NCBI RefSeq assembly: GCF_021245725.1
Contig: NZ_JAJGSX010000001.1
Coordinates: 620,001-684,000, forward strand
Source: Pseudonocardia sp. TRM90224
GTDB lineage: Bacteria > Actinomycetota > Actinomycetes > Mycobacteriales > Pseudonocardiaceae
Length of the DNA: 64,000 nt
Direction of reading: 5' to 3'
Below are positions 1 through 7,656 of this stretch, piece after piece. The translations under genes were made by a program, and so were the position numbers. How positions within the stretch are numbered: position 1 is the first letter of the stretch; each line of letters opens with the position of its first letter. The notes beneath the pieces were generated by a model. That model had not been told where the DNA came from and searched no databases. It saw only the letters and a program-made list of their open reading frames with translations.

Positions 1-472
1 CGTACATCTCGTCCTCCTCGATGACGAGCGGGTGCGGCACCCCCTTCGCGATGGGGTGCGTCGGGTCGACGGTCCAGATGAGCTCGCGGTCGTGCTCGCT
101 GCGCCAGCGCAGCGTGCAGCTGGTCCCCATGAGCTTCACGAAGATCTTCGACCAGTGCCCCGAGTGCAGCACGACGAGCCCCATGCCGGAGAGCACGTGC
201 TGGTGCACCCGCTCGACGACCTCGTCGGCGACCTCGCCGTGCGCGGCGTGGCCCCACCAGACCAGCACGTCGGTCGCGGCGAGCGACTCCTCGGTGAGGC
301 CGTGCTCCGGGTCGTCGAGCGTCACGGTGCGCACGTCGCACCCTTCGCCCAGGTTCTCGACGATGCCTTCGGCGATCGTCGTGTGCATGCCCTGCGGGTA
401 GATCTTCGCGACATGCTCTTCGATCTGCTCGTGGCGGTTCTCGCCCCAAACGGTGACGCGGATGGGAGTCAC
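1..472 (-). CDS. ThuA-like domain protein (partial, cut by left edge)
   Basis: The first 157 codons of a ThuA-like (trehalose-utilisation, class I glutamine amidotransferase-like fold) protein are present; the C-terminus lies beyond the window. The GTG start at 472 gives an N-terminus [12 protein letters not shown], and the family pattern continues with [12 protein letters not shown] and the strand-turn [13 protein letters not shown]. It starts 28 nt after the stop of the sugar permease and is the last visible gene of that operon. ThuA proteins are linked to disaccharide or keto-sugar handling, but their exact reaction is poorly settled, so the substrate is left open. The family call is firm; the function is an inference from context. 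Confidence 0.85.
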   Translation of the reverse strand, partial: MTPIRVTVWGENRHEQIEEHVAKIYPQGMHTTIAEGIVENLGEGCDVRTVTLDDPEHGLTEESLAATDVLVWWGHAAHGEVADEVVERVHQHVLSGMGLVVLHSGHWSKIFVKLMGTSCTLRWRSEHDRELIWTVDPTHPIAKGVPHPLVIEEDEMY

Positions 473-500
473 TTCCGGGTTCTGCCTTTCGTTCGGTCGA

Positions 501-1304
501 TCACTTGACGGCTCCGCTGGAGACGCCGGCGGCCACGTAGCGCTGCGCCACGACGAGCAGCACCACGGCGGGCAGGGACGCGAGCACGGCCGTGGCCATC
601 ACCGAGCTCCAGTCGCTCACGTAGGCCCCGATGTACTGGTAGATCCCGAGGGTCACCGGGCGGACGTCCTCCGTGGTCGTGAGCGTGAGCGCGAACAGGA
701 AGTCGCTCCACGTGAAGAGGAACGTGAAGAGCGCGGCCGTGATGAGCGCGTTGCGGCTCATCGGGAGGACGATCGCGACGAACGTCCGGATCTGGCCCGC
801 ACCGTCGACCCGCGCCGCCTCCGTGACCTCGCTCGGGATGGCCCCGAGGAACGCCCGCATGATCAGGATCGCGAACGGGATCCCGTGCGTCGAGTCGGCG
901 AGGATCAGCCCCGGTATCGAGTTCAGGAGCCCGAGGTCGTTGTACGCGCTGTACAGGGCGTTGGCGACGACGATGCCGGGGATCATCTGGCTGATCAGGA
1001 TCCCGAAGAGCACGATCCCCGCGCCGCGCACCCGGAAGTGCGCCAGCGCGTACGCCGCGGGTGTCGCGACGAGCAGGCTGAACACCACGCTCCCCGCTCC
1101 GACGACGAGGCTCGTGAGCAGGTGCCCACCCTGCTCGCGCACGGCCGTGGCGTAGCCGTCGAAGGAGAGCTGCAGCGGGATCCACGGCGTCCCGACCGCC
1201 GAGCCGCTCGGCTGCAGCGAGACGTTGAGCATCCAGTAGAGCGGGAAGAGCATCACGGCGAGCAGCAGCACGCCGATCACGGTGTTGCTCCATTTCCTCG
1301 TCAT
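501..1304 (-). CDS. ABC sugar transporter permease (MalG/ThuG-like)
   Basis: This 267-residue inner-membrane protein is the second permease of a CUT1-type carbohydrate importer. It opens with MTRKWSN and a membrane helix (about residues 9-27) and has about six helices. The binding-protein-dependent permease EAA loop is visible as [17 protein letters not shown], the site that docks the ATPase. Its ATG overlaps the stop of the preceding permease by 4 nt (ATGA), so the two are translationally coupled. No ATP-binding subunit is encoded nearby, so it probably relies on a shared MsmK/MalK-type ATPase elsewhere. The substrate is unknown, though the ThuA neighbour suggests a disaccharide. Confidence 0.92.
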   Translation of the reverse strand: MTRKWSNTVIGVLLLAVMLFPLYWMLNVSLQPSGSAVGTPWIPLQLSFDGYATAVREQGGHLLTSLVVGAGSVVFSLLVATPAAYALAHFRVRGAGIVLFGILISQMIPGIVVANALYSAYNDLGLLNSIPGLILADSTHGIPFAILIMRAFLGAIPSEVTEAARVDGAGQIRTFVAIVLPMSRNALITAALFTFLFTWSDFLFALTLTTTEDVRPVTLGIYQYIGAYVSDWSSVMATAVLASLPAVVLLVVAQRYVAAGVSSGAVK

Positions 1305-2263
1305 CCGCGCACCGCCTTCCGGTTGGCGCGCAGGTAGAGCAGCGCGAACACCAGCGAGATCACGATGAGGACGTTCCCCAGCGCGGCTCCCTCGCCGAAC
1401 CGGAACTCCCGGAAGGACAGGTGGTAGGACTGCGTCGCGATGGTCTGCGTCGCGTTGGCCGGGCCGCCGCCGGTGAGCCCGAGGATGATGTCCAGCACCT
1501 TGATCGTGTAGACGACGCCGAGCACCAGCACGACGTTCACCACCGGCCGCAGCAACGGCCACGTGACGTGCCGGAACGCCCGCCAGCCCGTCGCTCCGTC
1601 CAGTGCGGCGGCCTCGTACAGCTCCTCGGGCACGTCCTGCAGCCCGCCGTAGAGGATCGTCGTGTTGAACGGGATGCCGATCCAGATGTTCACCCCGATC
1701 ACCGCGATCAGCGCCAACGACGTGCTCGTGAGCCAGCCGGGGTTCTCCCCCACCAGCCCGAGCCCGCCGAGGAAGCGGTTGAGCGCGCCGTTGTCCTGGT
1801 CGAGGATCCACCGCCACACGGCGCCGGAGACGATCAGCGGGATCAGCCACGGCAGGAGCAGCAACGAGCGCAGCAGCCCGCTGAGCGGGAACTTCCGTTG
1901 GAAGAACACCGCGATGGCCAGCCCGATGCAGAACTGCCCGGCGATCGACCCCACGGTGAACAGCACCGTGTTGAGCATCGCCTGGCCGAAGAGCGGCGAC
2001 GCCAGGACGGTCGCGTAGTTGTCCAGGCCGACCCACGGCGCCTCACCGGTGTAGAAGGTGCGGGTCGTGTACTCCTGGAAGCCCATCACGACGTTCTGCA
2101 CGACCGGGTAGCCGAAGAAGAGCGCCAGGTAGAGCACAGCCGGGACGAGGAAGGCGACCTGCAGCAGCCGTTCCCGGCGGCGGGGTGCCCACCACGGCTC
2201 CCGCAGCCGCGCCGGGAGCGCGGCGGCGGGCACCCTGCGGGTCGCCGTGGCGACCTCACCCAT
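1301..2263 (-). CDS. ABC sugar transporter permease (MalF/ThuF-like)
   Basis: This 320-residue membrane protein is the first permease of the CUT1 importer. A basic N-terminus is followed by a helix (LLQVAFLVPAVLYLALFFG), and the EAA loop reads ELYEAAALDGATGWRAF. The ATG at 2263 was chosen because it gives an 8-nt overlap with the stop of the upstream binding-protein gene; a longer reading frame would run far into that gene. It forms the membrane channel with the downstream permease and is co-transcribed with the binding protein and the ThuA-like gene under the LacI-type regulator. Confidence 0.92.
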   Translation of the reverse strand: MGEVATATRRVPAAALPARLREPWWAPRRRERLLQVAFLVPAVLYLALFFGYPVVQNVVMGFQEYTTRTFYTGEAPWVGLDNYATVLASPLFGQAMLNTVLFTVGSIAGQFCIGLAIAVFFQRKFPLSGLLRSLLLLPWLIPLIVSGAVWRWILDQDNGALNRFLGGLGLVGENPGWLTSTSLALIAVIGVNIWIGIPFNTTILYGGLQDVPEELYEAAALDGATGWRAFRHVTWPLLRPVVNVVLVLGVVYTIKVLDIILGLTGGGPANATQTIATQSYHLSFREFRFGEGAALGNVLIVISLVFALLYLRANRKAVRG

Positions 2264-3482
2264 TCTGGGCCTGCTGCAGCGCCTGCTGCGGGCTCGCGCC
2301 ACCGGTGATCGCCGTCTGCACCGCGGTGTAGATCTTGGTGGCGGTCGCCGGCCACTCGGCTCCGAGCTTGCCCGTGCGCGATCGGGCCGTCTGCACCTGC
2401 GCGGTGAACGCCGCCATTCTCGGCACCTCGCTCACGAAGCGTTCGCGCAGCGCCGTCTTGGTCGGGACGGTGTTGCGCTCGCTCGCCAGCGCCAGCTGGG
2501 TGTCGTCGGTGTTGAGGCACTTGACGATCTCGGCCGCCTTCGCCTGCCGCGCCGCGTTGCCGGTCTGCGGGAGCGTCCAGGTCTCCCCGCCGAGCGGCGC
2601 CACCGCCGTCGCGCCGGCCCGCGGTACGGGGATCGGCACGACGTCGTAGTTCAGGCCCTGCACCTTGTCCAGCGCCGGGAACTGCCACGGTCCGTTGACC
2701 ATCATCGCGGCGTTGCCGGCCGCGAACTGGTCCTTGACGTCGGCCTGCCCCCAGTTCAGCACCGACCGGGAGGCCGAGCCGGAGTTGACGAGATCCACCC
2801 ACAGCTGCAGCGCCTGTGCCGTCTCCGGCCCCGCGATGTTGGTCTCGTCGCCGCCGTTGGACCACATGAACGGCAGGAACTGCCACGCACCCTCGTAGTC
2901 CGCCACCGCGGAGAACGCGACGCCGTACCGCTCGCCCTTCGTGAGCGCGGCTGCCGCGGTCTTGAGCTCGTCCCAGGTGGTCGGGGGCGTGATGCCGGCC
3001 TCGGCCAGCAGGTCCTTGTTGTAGAAGAGTCCGATCGTGTTGGTCACCGGCTGGAGGCCGTAGACCTTGCCCTCGAACGTCGACGCGCTGACGACGCCCT
3101 CGGCGTACCCGTCGGTGGAGAGGCCGAAGTCGCTGATCGGGGCGAGCGCGCCGGTCGCCGCGATCTGCTGCACGTCCGGGTTGTCTAGCATCAGGACGTC
3201 CGGGAGCGTGCGTGACGACGCCTGCTGGAGCACCTTCGGGATGAGCGAAGCGCCCGGCACGACCTCCCGCTCGATCTTGACGCCCGCCTGCTGGCCGCAG
3301 GTGTCGAGCGTCTTGGCGTACACCGAGCGGTCGGGCTCGTTGTTGTAGTAGTCCAGCACCCGGATCGTGCTGGCGTCGCCGCCGCCGGGGCCGGCCGTCC
3401 CGCCTCCGCCGCACGCCGCCAGCGCCATCCCGGCCACCGCGACCAGTGCGGTGAGCTCCAGTACTGCTCCTCGTCGAGCCAT
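2256..3482 (-). CDS. Extracellular sugar-binding lipoprotein (solute-binding protein family 1)
   Basis: This 408-residue substrate-binding protein of the CUT1 importer has a signal peptide ending in a lipobox (LAAC, Cys24), so it should be lipid-anchored outside the membrane. A Gly-rich linker follows, then the family 1 fold (LPDVLMLDNPDVQQIA near residue 95; MMVNGPWQFPALD near 250). The ATG at 3482 sits behind GAGAGGAAA; a longer frame upstream would lack the signal peptide and cross the operator. It is the first gene of the operon and has a 14-bp palindrome 23 nt upstream, implying control by the neighbouring LacI-type repressor. The ligand is not predictable from sequence. Confidence 0.92.
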   Translation of the reverse strand: MARRGAVLELTALVAVAGMALAACGGGGTAGPGGGDASTIRVLDYYNNEPDRSVYAKTLDTCGQQAGVKIEREVVPGASLIPKVLQQASSRTLPDVLMLDNPDVQQIAATGALAPISDFGLSTDGYAEGVVSASTFEGKVYGLQPVTNTIGLFYNKDLLAEAGITPPTTWDELKTAAAALTKGERYGVAFSAVADYEGAWQFLPFMWSNGGDETNIAGPETAQALQLWVDLVNSGSASRSVLNWGQADVKDQFAAGNAAMMVNGPWQFPALDKVQGLNYDVVPIPVPRAGATAVAPLGGETWTLPQTGNAARQAKAAEIVKCLNTDDTQLALASERNTVPTKTALRERFVSEVPRMAAFTAQVQTARSRTGKLGAEWPATATKIYTAVQTAITGGASPQQALQQAQNG

Positions 3483-3504
3483 GTCTGGTTTCCTCTCGCA
3501 GATG

Positions 3505-3518
3505 TCGATACGTATCGA
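3505..3518. promoter_or_regulatory. Perfect palindromic operator of the LacI-type regulator
   Basis: TCGATACGTATCGA is a perfect 14-bp palindrome between the lacI-type gene and the sugar-binding protein gene. A near copy with one changed base (TCGATACGCATCGA) lies upstream of the regulator itself. Two matching sites in exactly the two promoter regions of the locus fit a LacI-family operator. The binding protein is inferred, not shown. Confidence 0.8.
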
Positions 3519-3557
3519 TACTGGGCGTGCGTCGGGCCGTTCCGATGCGCTCACGCG

Positions 3558-4577
3558 CTACGGGACGGCGAGGGTGGTTTCTCTACGGGTGAGCCGGGGG
3601 GTCACGAGCTCGACGAGCTCGGCAGCTGGGTCGTCGCGCCGGTCGAGCAGCCGGAACAGCGTGGACATGGCGCGCCGCGAGACGTCGCGCGGCTCCAGCG
3701 AGACGTTCGTGACCTGTGGGGTGCTGGTTTCGGCAACGGCGTCGGTGCACAAACCGACGAGCGAGACGTCGCGGCCGGGGACGAGGCCGTGGTCGAGGAG
3801 CGCCTGCAGCACGTGCGGCGTCTGCACTTCGGAGTTGGGCAGGATCAGGCCGGGCCGGCTGCCGGCGATCTCCAGTGCCTTCCGGACGGCGCCGCGGGCA
3901 CCCTCGCGCCCCGTCGCGTCCGGCGCGACGACCTCGTGGCCGATGCCGTGCAGCACCGCCGCCGAAGCCGTGCCGCCGAGGAAGCGCTTGACGTAGTTGA
4001 CGTTGCGCTCGATCACGGCGGGCGCGTAGCCGATGACCACGACCTTCTCGTGCCCGGCCGCGACCATCTCCTCGACGGCGAGCCGTCCGGCGCTGTCGAA
4101 GTCGACGTCGACGCAGTGCAGGCCGGCGCTGTCGTCCGGGACGCCGATGAGGATCACCGGAACGTCCAGCGACGCCGCCACCGGGATCCGCGCGTCCTCG
4201 GCGCCGATGTCCATCATGACGATCGCGTCGCACAGCCTGCGGCCGGCGAGCCGGGTGAGGCCGGCCGAGCCCTCGTCGGCGGTGACCAGGATGACGTCGT
4301 GGTCCTCGGCGCGCGCACAGCTCGCGATCGTCTCGATGAACGGGAGCAGCCCGCTCGGCTCGACACCCGGCGCGAACGGGATCACCAGCCCGATCACCTG
4401 GGTGCGCTGGCTCGCCAGCGCGCGAGCGCCGGCGTTGGGCTGGTAGGTGAGCTGCTCGATGGCCGCCTCGACACGGCGGCGCGTCTCCTCGGAGATCGAG
4501 CGGCGCCCGCTCATGACGTAGGAGACGGTGCTCTGCGAGACACCGGCGAGCCGGGCGACGTCGCGGCTGGTGACCAT
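3558..4577 (-). CDS. LacI-family transcriptional regulator
   Basis: This 339-residue repressor opens with a LacI helix-turn-helix (MVTSRDVARLAGVSQSTVSYVMSG is read across residues 1-24) and the hinge-helix region PNAGARALA, followed by a periplasmic-binding-protein-like sensor domain (VIGLVIPFAPGVEPSG onward). The ATG at 4577 places the HTH at the very N-terminus with a GGGGG-rich ribosome site in front; a longer frame adds only a basic extension. It lies directly upstream of the sugar importer on the same strand, and both its own promoter and the importer promoter carry the same palindrome, so autoregulation plus control of the importer is likely. The effector is probably the imported sugar. 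Confidence 0.93.
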   Translation of the reverse strand: MVTSRDVARLAGVSQSTVSYVMSGRRSISEETRRRVEAAIEQLTYQPNAGARALASQRTQVIGLVIPFAPGVEPSGLLPFIETIASCARAEDHDVILVTADEGSAGLTRLAGRRLCDAIVMMDIGAEDARIPVAASLDVPVILIGVPDDSAGLHCVDVDFDSAGRLAVEEMVAAGHEKVVVIGYAPAVIERNVNYVKRFLGGTASAAVLHGIGHEVVAPDATGREGARGAVRKALEIAGSRPGLILPNSEVQTPHVLQALLDHGLVPGRDVSLVGLCTDAVAETSTPQVTNVSLEPRDVSRRAMSTLFRLLDRRDDPAAELVELVTPRLTRRETTLAVP

Positions 4578-4606
4578 GCGCCGTCGCCCCCTTCGTCGGG
4601 TTGCCG

Positions 4607-4620
4607 TCGATACGCATCGA
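4607..4620. promoter_or_regulatory. Operator-like near-palindrome upstream of the LacI-type gene
   Basis: TCGATACGCATCGA differs by one base from the perfect palindrome before the sugar-binding protein gene. It sits 30 nt upstream of the regulator start, in the divergent gap shared with the flavin-enzyme gene, which fits autorepression. Confidence 0.7.
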
Positions 4621-4702
4621 CAGTGCCGCGGATGGTAGCCACGTGCCTTCTCGGCGCGCAACCCCCGGAATAGGCCGGAACCGCTCGACGGTTGCTCGCG
4701 AC

Positions 4703-5134
4703 ATGACCGCCTCGGAGTTCGACCCGCACGCCCTGCTCGCCGAGAGCAGCATCGGGGTCCTCGCGACGATCAAGTCGAACGGCTTGCCGCACCTGTCCCC
4801 TGTCACCCCGCACTACGACCGCGAGGCGGGAGTCGTCCTCGTCTCGATGCGCGAAGGCCTCGCCAAGACGAAGAACCTGCGCCGGGACCCGCGGGCCGCG
4901 CTGGAGGTGACCAGCAAGAACGGCTGGGAGTGGGCGACGGCGGAAGGCTCCGTGACGCTCACCGGCCCCGGCACCGACCCGAACGGCCCCGAGGTGGAAG
5001 CCCTCGTCGACTACTACCGCAGGGCGGGCGGCGAGCACCCCGACTGGGACGAGTACCGCGCGGTGATGGTCTCGGACAAGCGGGTCCTCATGCAGCTGAA
5101 GGTCGACAAGGTCTACGGGCAGCGGATCCGCTGA
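4703..5134 (+). CDS. PPOX-class F420/FMN-binding split-barrel protein
   Basis: This 143-residue protein belongs to the pyridoxamine 5'-phosphate oxidase-like split-barrel superfamily, in actinobacteria often F420-dependent (FDOR-B). The N-terminal helix-strand SSIGVLATIKSNGLPHLSPV (residues 15-34) is the classic cofactor-binding opening, and it closes with the typical short C-terminal basic strand. It acts in the cytoplasm, probably reducing a small unsaturated molecule, but the substrate is unknown. The ATG at 4703 keeps the domain complete. It is transcribed away from the LacI-type gene and converges on a MerR gene, with a long hairpin between the two stops. Confidence 0.88.
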   Translation: MTASEFDPHALLAESSIGVLATIKSNGLPHLSPVTPHYDREAGVVLVSMREGLAKTKNLRRDPRAALEVTSKNGWEWATAEGSVTLTGPGTDPNGPEVEALVDYYRRAGGEHPDWDEYRAVMVSDKRVLMQLKVDKVYGQRIR

Positions 5135-5150
5135 CGGGCCTGACCCCAAG

Positions 5151-5213
5151 TTCCCCATCGTTTTGGGTGGATGCGCGCTGAAAAAGCGCGCAAGTACCCA
5201 AAACGATGGGGAA
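5151..5213. terminator. Two-tier long hairpin between convergent genes (family copy 1)
   Basis: The outer arms TTCCCCATCGTTTTGGGT (5151-5168) and its exact complement (5196-5213) form an 18-bp stem. An inner stem GCGCGCT/AGCGCGC (5173-5179, 5185-5191) closes on a 5-base loop. It lies between the stop codons of the convergent split-barrel and MerR genes, and carries T and A runs that suit termination in both directions. The same core recurs near 26.3 kb and 48.65 kb. Confidence 0.85.
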
Positions 5214-5248
5214 GTTCGGGGCCCCGCCACCCCCGAGGTGGGCTGCGC

Positions 5249-6067
5249 CTACGCGACCGTGGGGACCTGGAGTTCCGTCACCCACTCCGTGGGGTCCGCC
5301 GGGCGGGCGATGGAGACTTCACGGGAGTGCCGGGCCGTGAGGCGGCTGCCGTTCTCGTCGAGCCACCGGGCGAGCACCTGCACCGTCGGCAGGATGCCGT
5401 CCATCGGTCCGCAGTGCACGATCGTGGCCGCGCGCTCGACGCCGGCCAGCTCGACCATCCCGACGCCGTCGACCTCCGCGTCCTCCGCCACCGGCAGCCC
5501 GGCGTGCACGGCGACGCCGCCGGTGTGCTGGATGTCCTCGTAGCGGGTCACGCCGGGGCCGACGACGGCGACGCCCGCGGCGTCGAGGCGGGTGCGCAGG
5601 TCGTCGAACAGCGACGTCACGACCGGCCCGATCTCGCGCGGGTCGAAGCTGCCGGAGGTGGCGGTCAGCTCGGCCACCCGCAGCGGCGGGAGGCTCTTGA
5701 TGACGACGGGTTCGGTGGACATCCGGCTCTCGCTCTCGATGGTCCGGAGCCTCGACTCGACCTCGGCCAGCCTGGCCCGGGCGTCGGACATCACCGCCTC
5801 CAGCTCGACCCGCCGCAGCCGCAGCATCCCGCGCAGCTCGTCGGCGGTCACGCGGTCCTGCAGGATCGTCTTGACCTGCTGGAGGCTGAAGCCCAGCTCC
5901 TTCAACGCGACGATGCGGTTGAGCTGTGCGAGCTGGCCTGCGCGGTAGTGGCGGTAGCCGGTGGTGGGGTCGACCCGGGCCGGTCGGAGCAGTCCGATGG
6001 CGTCGTAGTGGCGAAGCATCCGAACCGATACGCGGCCGAGCGAGGCGAAGTCTCCGATGGTGAACAT
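5249..6067 (-). CDS. MerR-family regulator with GyrI-like effector domain
   Basis: This 272-residue regulator has an N-terminal MerR winged helix (FTIGDFASLGRVSVRMLRHY, residues 2-21, then IGLLRPARVDPTTGYRHY), a dimerisation coiled coil (about 75-110) and a C-terminal GyrI-like/AraC effector-binding domain (about 118-272). This is the BmrR/TipA-like layout that senses small hydrophobic or drug-like ligands and distorts spaced promoters. No obvious efflux pump is adjacent, so the target is unknown. The ATG at 6067 starts exactly at the HTH. It is transcribed on the minus strand downstream of an SDR gene but separated from it by a 26-bp-stem hairpin, so it is probably its own unit. Confidence 0.92.
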   Translation of the reverse strand: MFTIGDFASLGRVSVRMLRHYDAIGLLRPARVDPTTGYRHYRAGQLAQLNRIVALKELGFSLQQVKTILQDRVTADELRGMLRLRRVELEAVMSDARARLAEVESRLRTIESESRMSTEPVVIKSLPPLRVAELTATSGSFDPREIGPVVTSLFDDLRTRLDAAGVAVVGPGVTRYEDIQHTGGVAVHAGLPVAEDAEVDGVGMVELAGVERAATIVHCGPMDGILPTVQVLARWLDENGSRLTARHSREVSIARPADPTEWVTELQVPTVA

Positions 6068-6119
6068 GACGGCTCCGAGTAGACGGCCTCACACAGTGAC
6101 AGGGTCAAGCGTGGGCCCG

Positions 6120-6183
6120 CGTCGAGAACGACGTTGTGGCTGAATGGCGAAGCTCCTATTCAGCCACAACGTCGTTGTCGACG
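6120..6183. terminator. Very long near-perfect hairpin (26-bp stem)
   Basis: The arms 6120-6145 and 6158-6183 are complementary over 26 bp with a single mismatch and a 12-base loop. It lies between the SDR stop and the MerR start, both on the minus strand. Such length exceeds what termination needs; the sequence is unrelated to the 5.15-kb hairpin. Confidence 0.8.
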
Positions 6184-6200
6184 GCTAGCTTTCTCTTGAT

Positions 6201-6956
6201 TCACACCGCGGACCACCCGCCGTCGACGGTCAACGTCGCACCGTGGACGTTGGTGGAGTCGGCGCCGGCGAGGAACACGACGGCTTTCGCGACCTCCTCG
6301 GTCGTGCTGACCCGTCGGGCAGGGGCCCTGGCGATCAACGGCGCGATGTGGTCCGCGAACCGGACGCTGCGCGGGGTGCTCGTCGGGCCGGGCGCGACGG
6401 TGTTCACCCGGACGCCGTGCGGCCCGTACTCCGCCGCCCACGACTTCGTCAGCGAGTGGATCGCCGCCTTCGTCGTGCTGTAGAGCGCGGATCCGGCCAT
6501 CCCGACGAGCCCGTTGATCGAGCCGATGTTGACGATCGCGCCGCGGCCGCGCTCCGCCATCCGGGGCGCGACCAGGCCGGTCAGCAGGAACGCGGCCTTG
6601 ATGTTCACCGCCAAGGCACCGTCGATCAGCTCCTCGTCGACGTCCGCCGTCGGACCGGGCTTGATCAACATTGCGGCGTTGTTGACCAGGACGTCGAGCG
6701 GGCCGCCGGCCAGCTCGTGCGCCGCGGCGGCGAGCTCGCGGGCCGCCGGTGCGCCACGGCCGAGATCGGCCGCCACGAACGCCGCCCGCCCACCCGCCTC
6801 GACGATCTGCGCCACGACCTTCTCGCCGCGCTCCCGATCGCGCCCGCTCACCACGACCTGCGTGCCGCCGGCCGCGAGCGCAACCGCGATGGCTGCCCCG
6901 ATGCCGTCGGTCGAGCCGGTGACCAGTGCGGTCGAGTGCTTCCGTGCTTCGGACAT
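6201..6956 (-). CDS. SDR-family NAD(P)-dependent oxidoreductase
   Basis: This 251-residue classical short-chain dehydrogenase/reductase has the nucleotide motif TGSTDGIG (13-20), NNAA (92-95), catalytic Ser146, Tyr159 and Lys163 (YSTTK), and the C-terminal strand LTVDGGWSAV. The ATG at 6956 (MSEARKHSTA) gives the normal family length; a longer frame would cover the divergent promoter. It faces a TetR-family regulator with a short palindrome between them, the usual arrangement for a ligand-inducible reductase. The substrate is not predictable; a role in quinone or xenobiotic carbonyl handling is possible. Confidence 0.92.
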   Translation of the reverse strand: MSEARKHSTALVTGSTDGIGAAIAVALAAGGTQVVVSGRDRERGEKVVAQIVEAGGRAAFVAADLGRGAPAARELAAAAHELAGGPLDVLVNNAAMLIKPGPTADVDEELIDGALAVNIKAAFLLTGLVAPRMAERGRGAIVNIGSINGLVGMAGSALYSTTKAAIHSLTKSWAAEYGPHGVRVNTVAPGPTSTPRSVRFADHIAPLIARAPARRVSTTEEVAKAVVFLAGADSTNVHGATLTVDGGWSAV

Positions 6957-7010
6957 GATCTTCTCCGTCGGTCCGTGGTGTTGACGGAACCCACGCTGCC
7001 GACCATAAAA

Positions 7011-7026
7011 TGGACCCGCAAGTCCA
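7011..7026. promoter_or_regulatory. TetR operator between SDR and TetR genes
   Basis: TGGACCCGCAAGTCCA has inverted 5-bp half-sites (TGGAC and GTCCA) around 6 bp. It lies in the 85-bp divergent gap, 15 nt upstream of the TetR start. It overlaps a TAAAAT-like element that could be the -10 box of either gene. This is the expected position for autoregulation and SDR repression. Confidence 0.7.
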
Positions 7027-7041
7027 GATCTTGGAGGCGTC

Positions 7042-7647
7042 GTGCCCGGAACGCTCACCGCAAAAGGCGCCGCGACCCGGCAGCGGATCGTCGAAGGGGC
7101 CGCTGCCGAGATCAGGGACCGCGGCGTGCTCGCCACCACGCTCGACGACGTCCGCGCCCGCACCGCGACCAGCAAGAGCCAGCTCTTCCACTACTTCCCC
7201 GGCGGCAAGGAAGACCTCCTGCTGGCCGTCGCCGAGCTGGAAGCCGCCCGCGTCATCAGCGTCCAGCAACCGCACCTCGGCGACCTCACGTCGTGGCCGG
7301 CATGGGAGGCGTGGCGCGAGCGGGTGCTCGACCACTACCGCGAGCAGGGCCGCCGCTGCCCGCTCAACGTCGTGACGTCGCAGCTCGGGCGCAGCACGCC
7401 GGGTGCGCAAGCCGTCGTCACCGAGCTGATCGCGATCTGGCAGGGCGAGATCGCCACCGGCATCCGGCACATGCAGGCGAGTGGCGAGATCGCCACCGAC
7501 GTCGACCCCAACCGGTCGGCGGCCGCGCTGGTCGCCGGGATCCAGGGCGGCGTCCTGATCATGCTCAGCACGGGCGGCCTCGGCCACCTCGAAGCCGCGT
7601 TGGGCGCGGGCATCGACGCCCTGCGTCGCAGTAGAAGGTCGCGGTAG
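7042..7647 (+). CDS. TetR-family regulator (LmrA/YxaF-like)
   Basis: This 201-residue regulator has an N-terminal TetR helix-turn-helix (TRQRIVEGAAAEIRDRGV at about 12-29, then SKSQLFHYFPGGKEDLLLAV), and a C-terminal ligand domain with the RRCPLNVVTSQLG stretch typical of the LmrA/YxaF group. The GTG start at 7042 follows a clear GGAGG. It probably represses itself and the divergent SDR gene through the palindrome at 7011. The carboxylesterase that starts 9 nt downstream may be co-transcribed, which would tie the regulator to ester or lipophilic compound metabolism. Confidence 0.92.
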   Translation: MPGTLTAKGAATRQRIVEGAAAEIRDRGVLATTLDDVRARTATSKSQLFHYFPGGKEDLLLAVAELEAARVISVQQPHLGDLTSWPAWEAWRERVLDHYREQGRRCPLNVVTSQLGRSTPGAQAVVTELIAIWQGEIATGIRHMQASGEIATDVDPNRSAAALVAGIQGGVLIMLSTGGLGHLEAALGAGIDALRRSRRSR

Positions 7648-7656
7648 AAATCAGTA

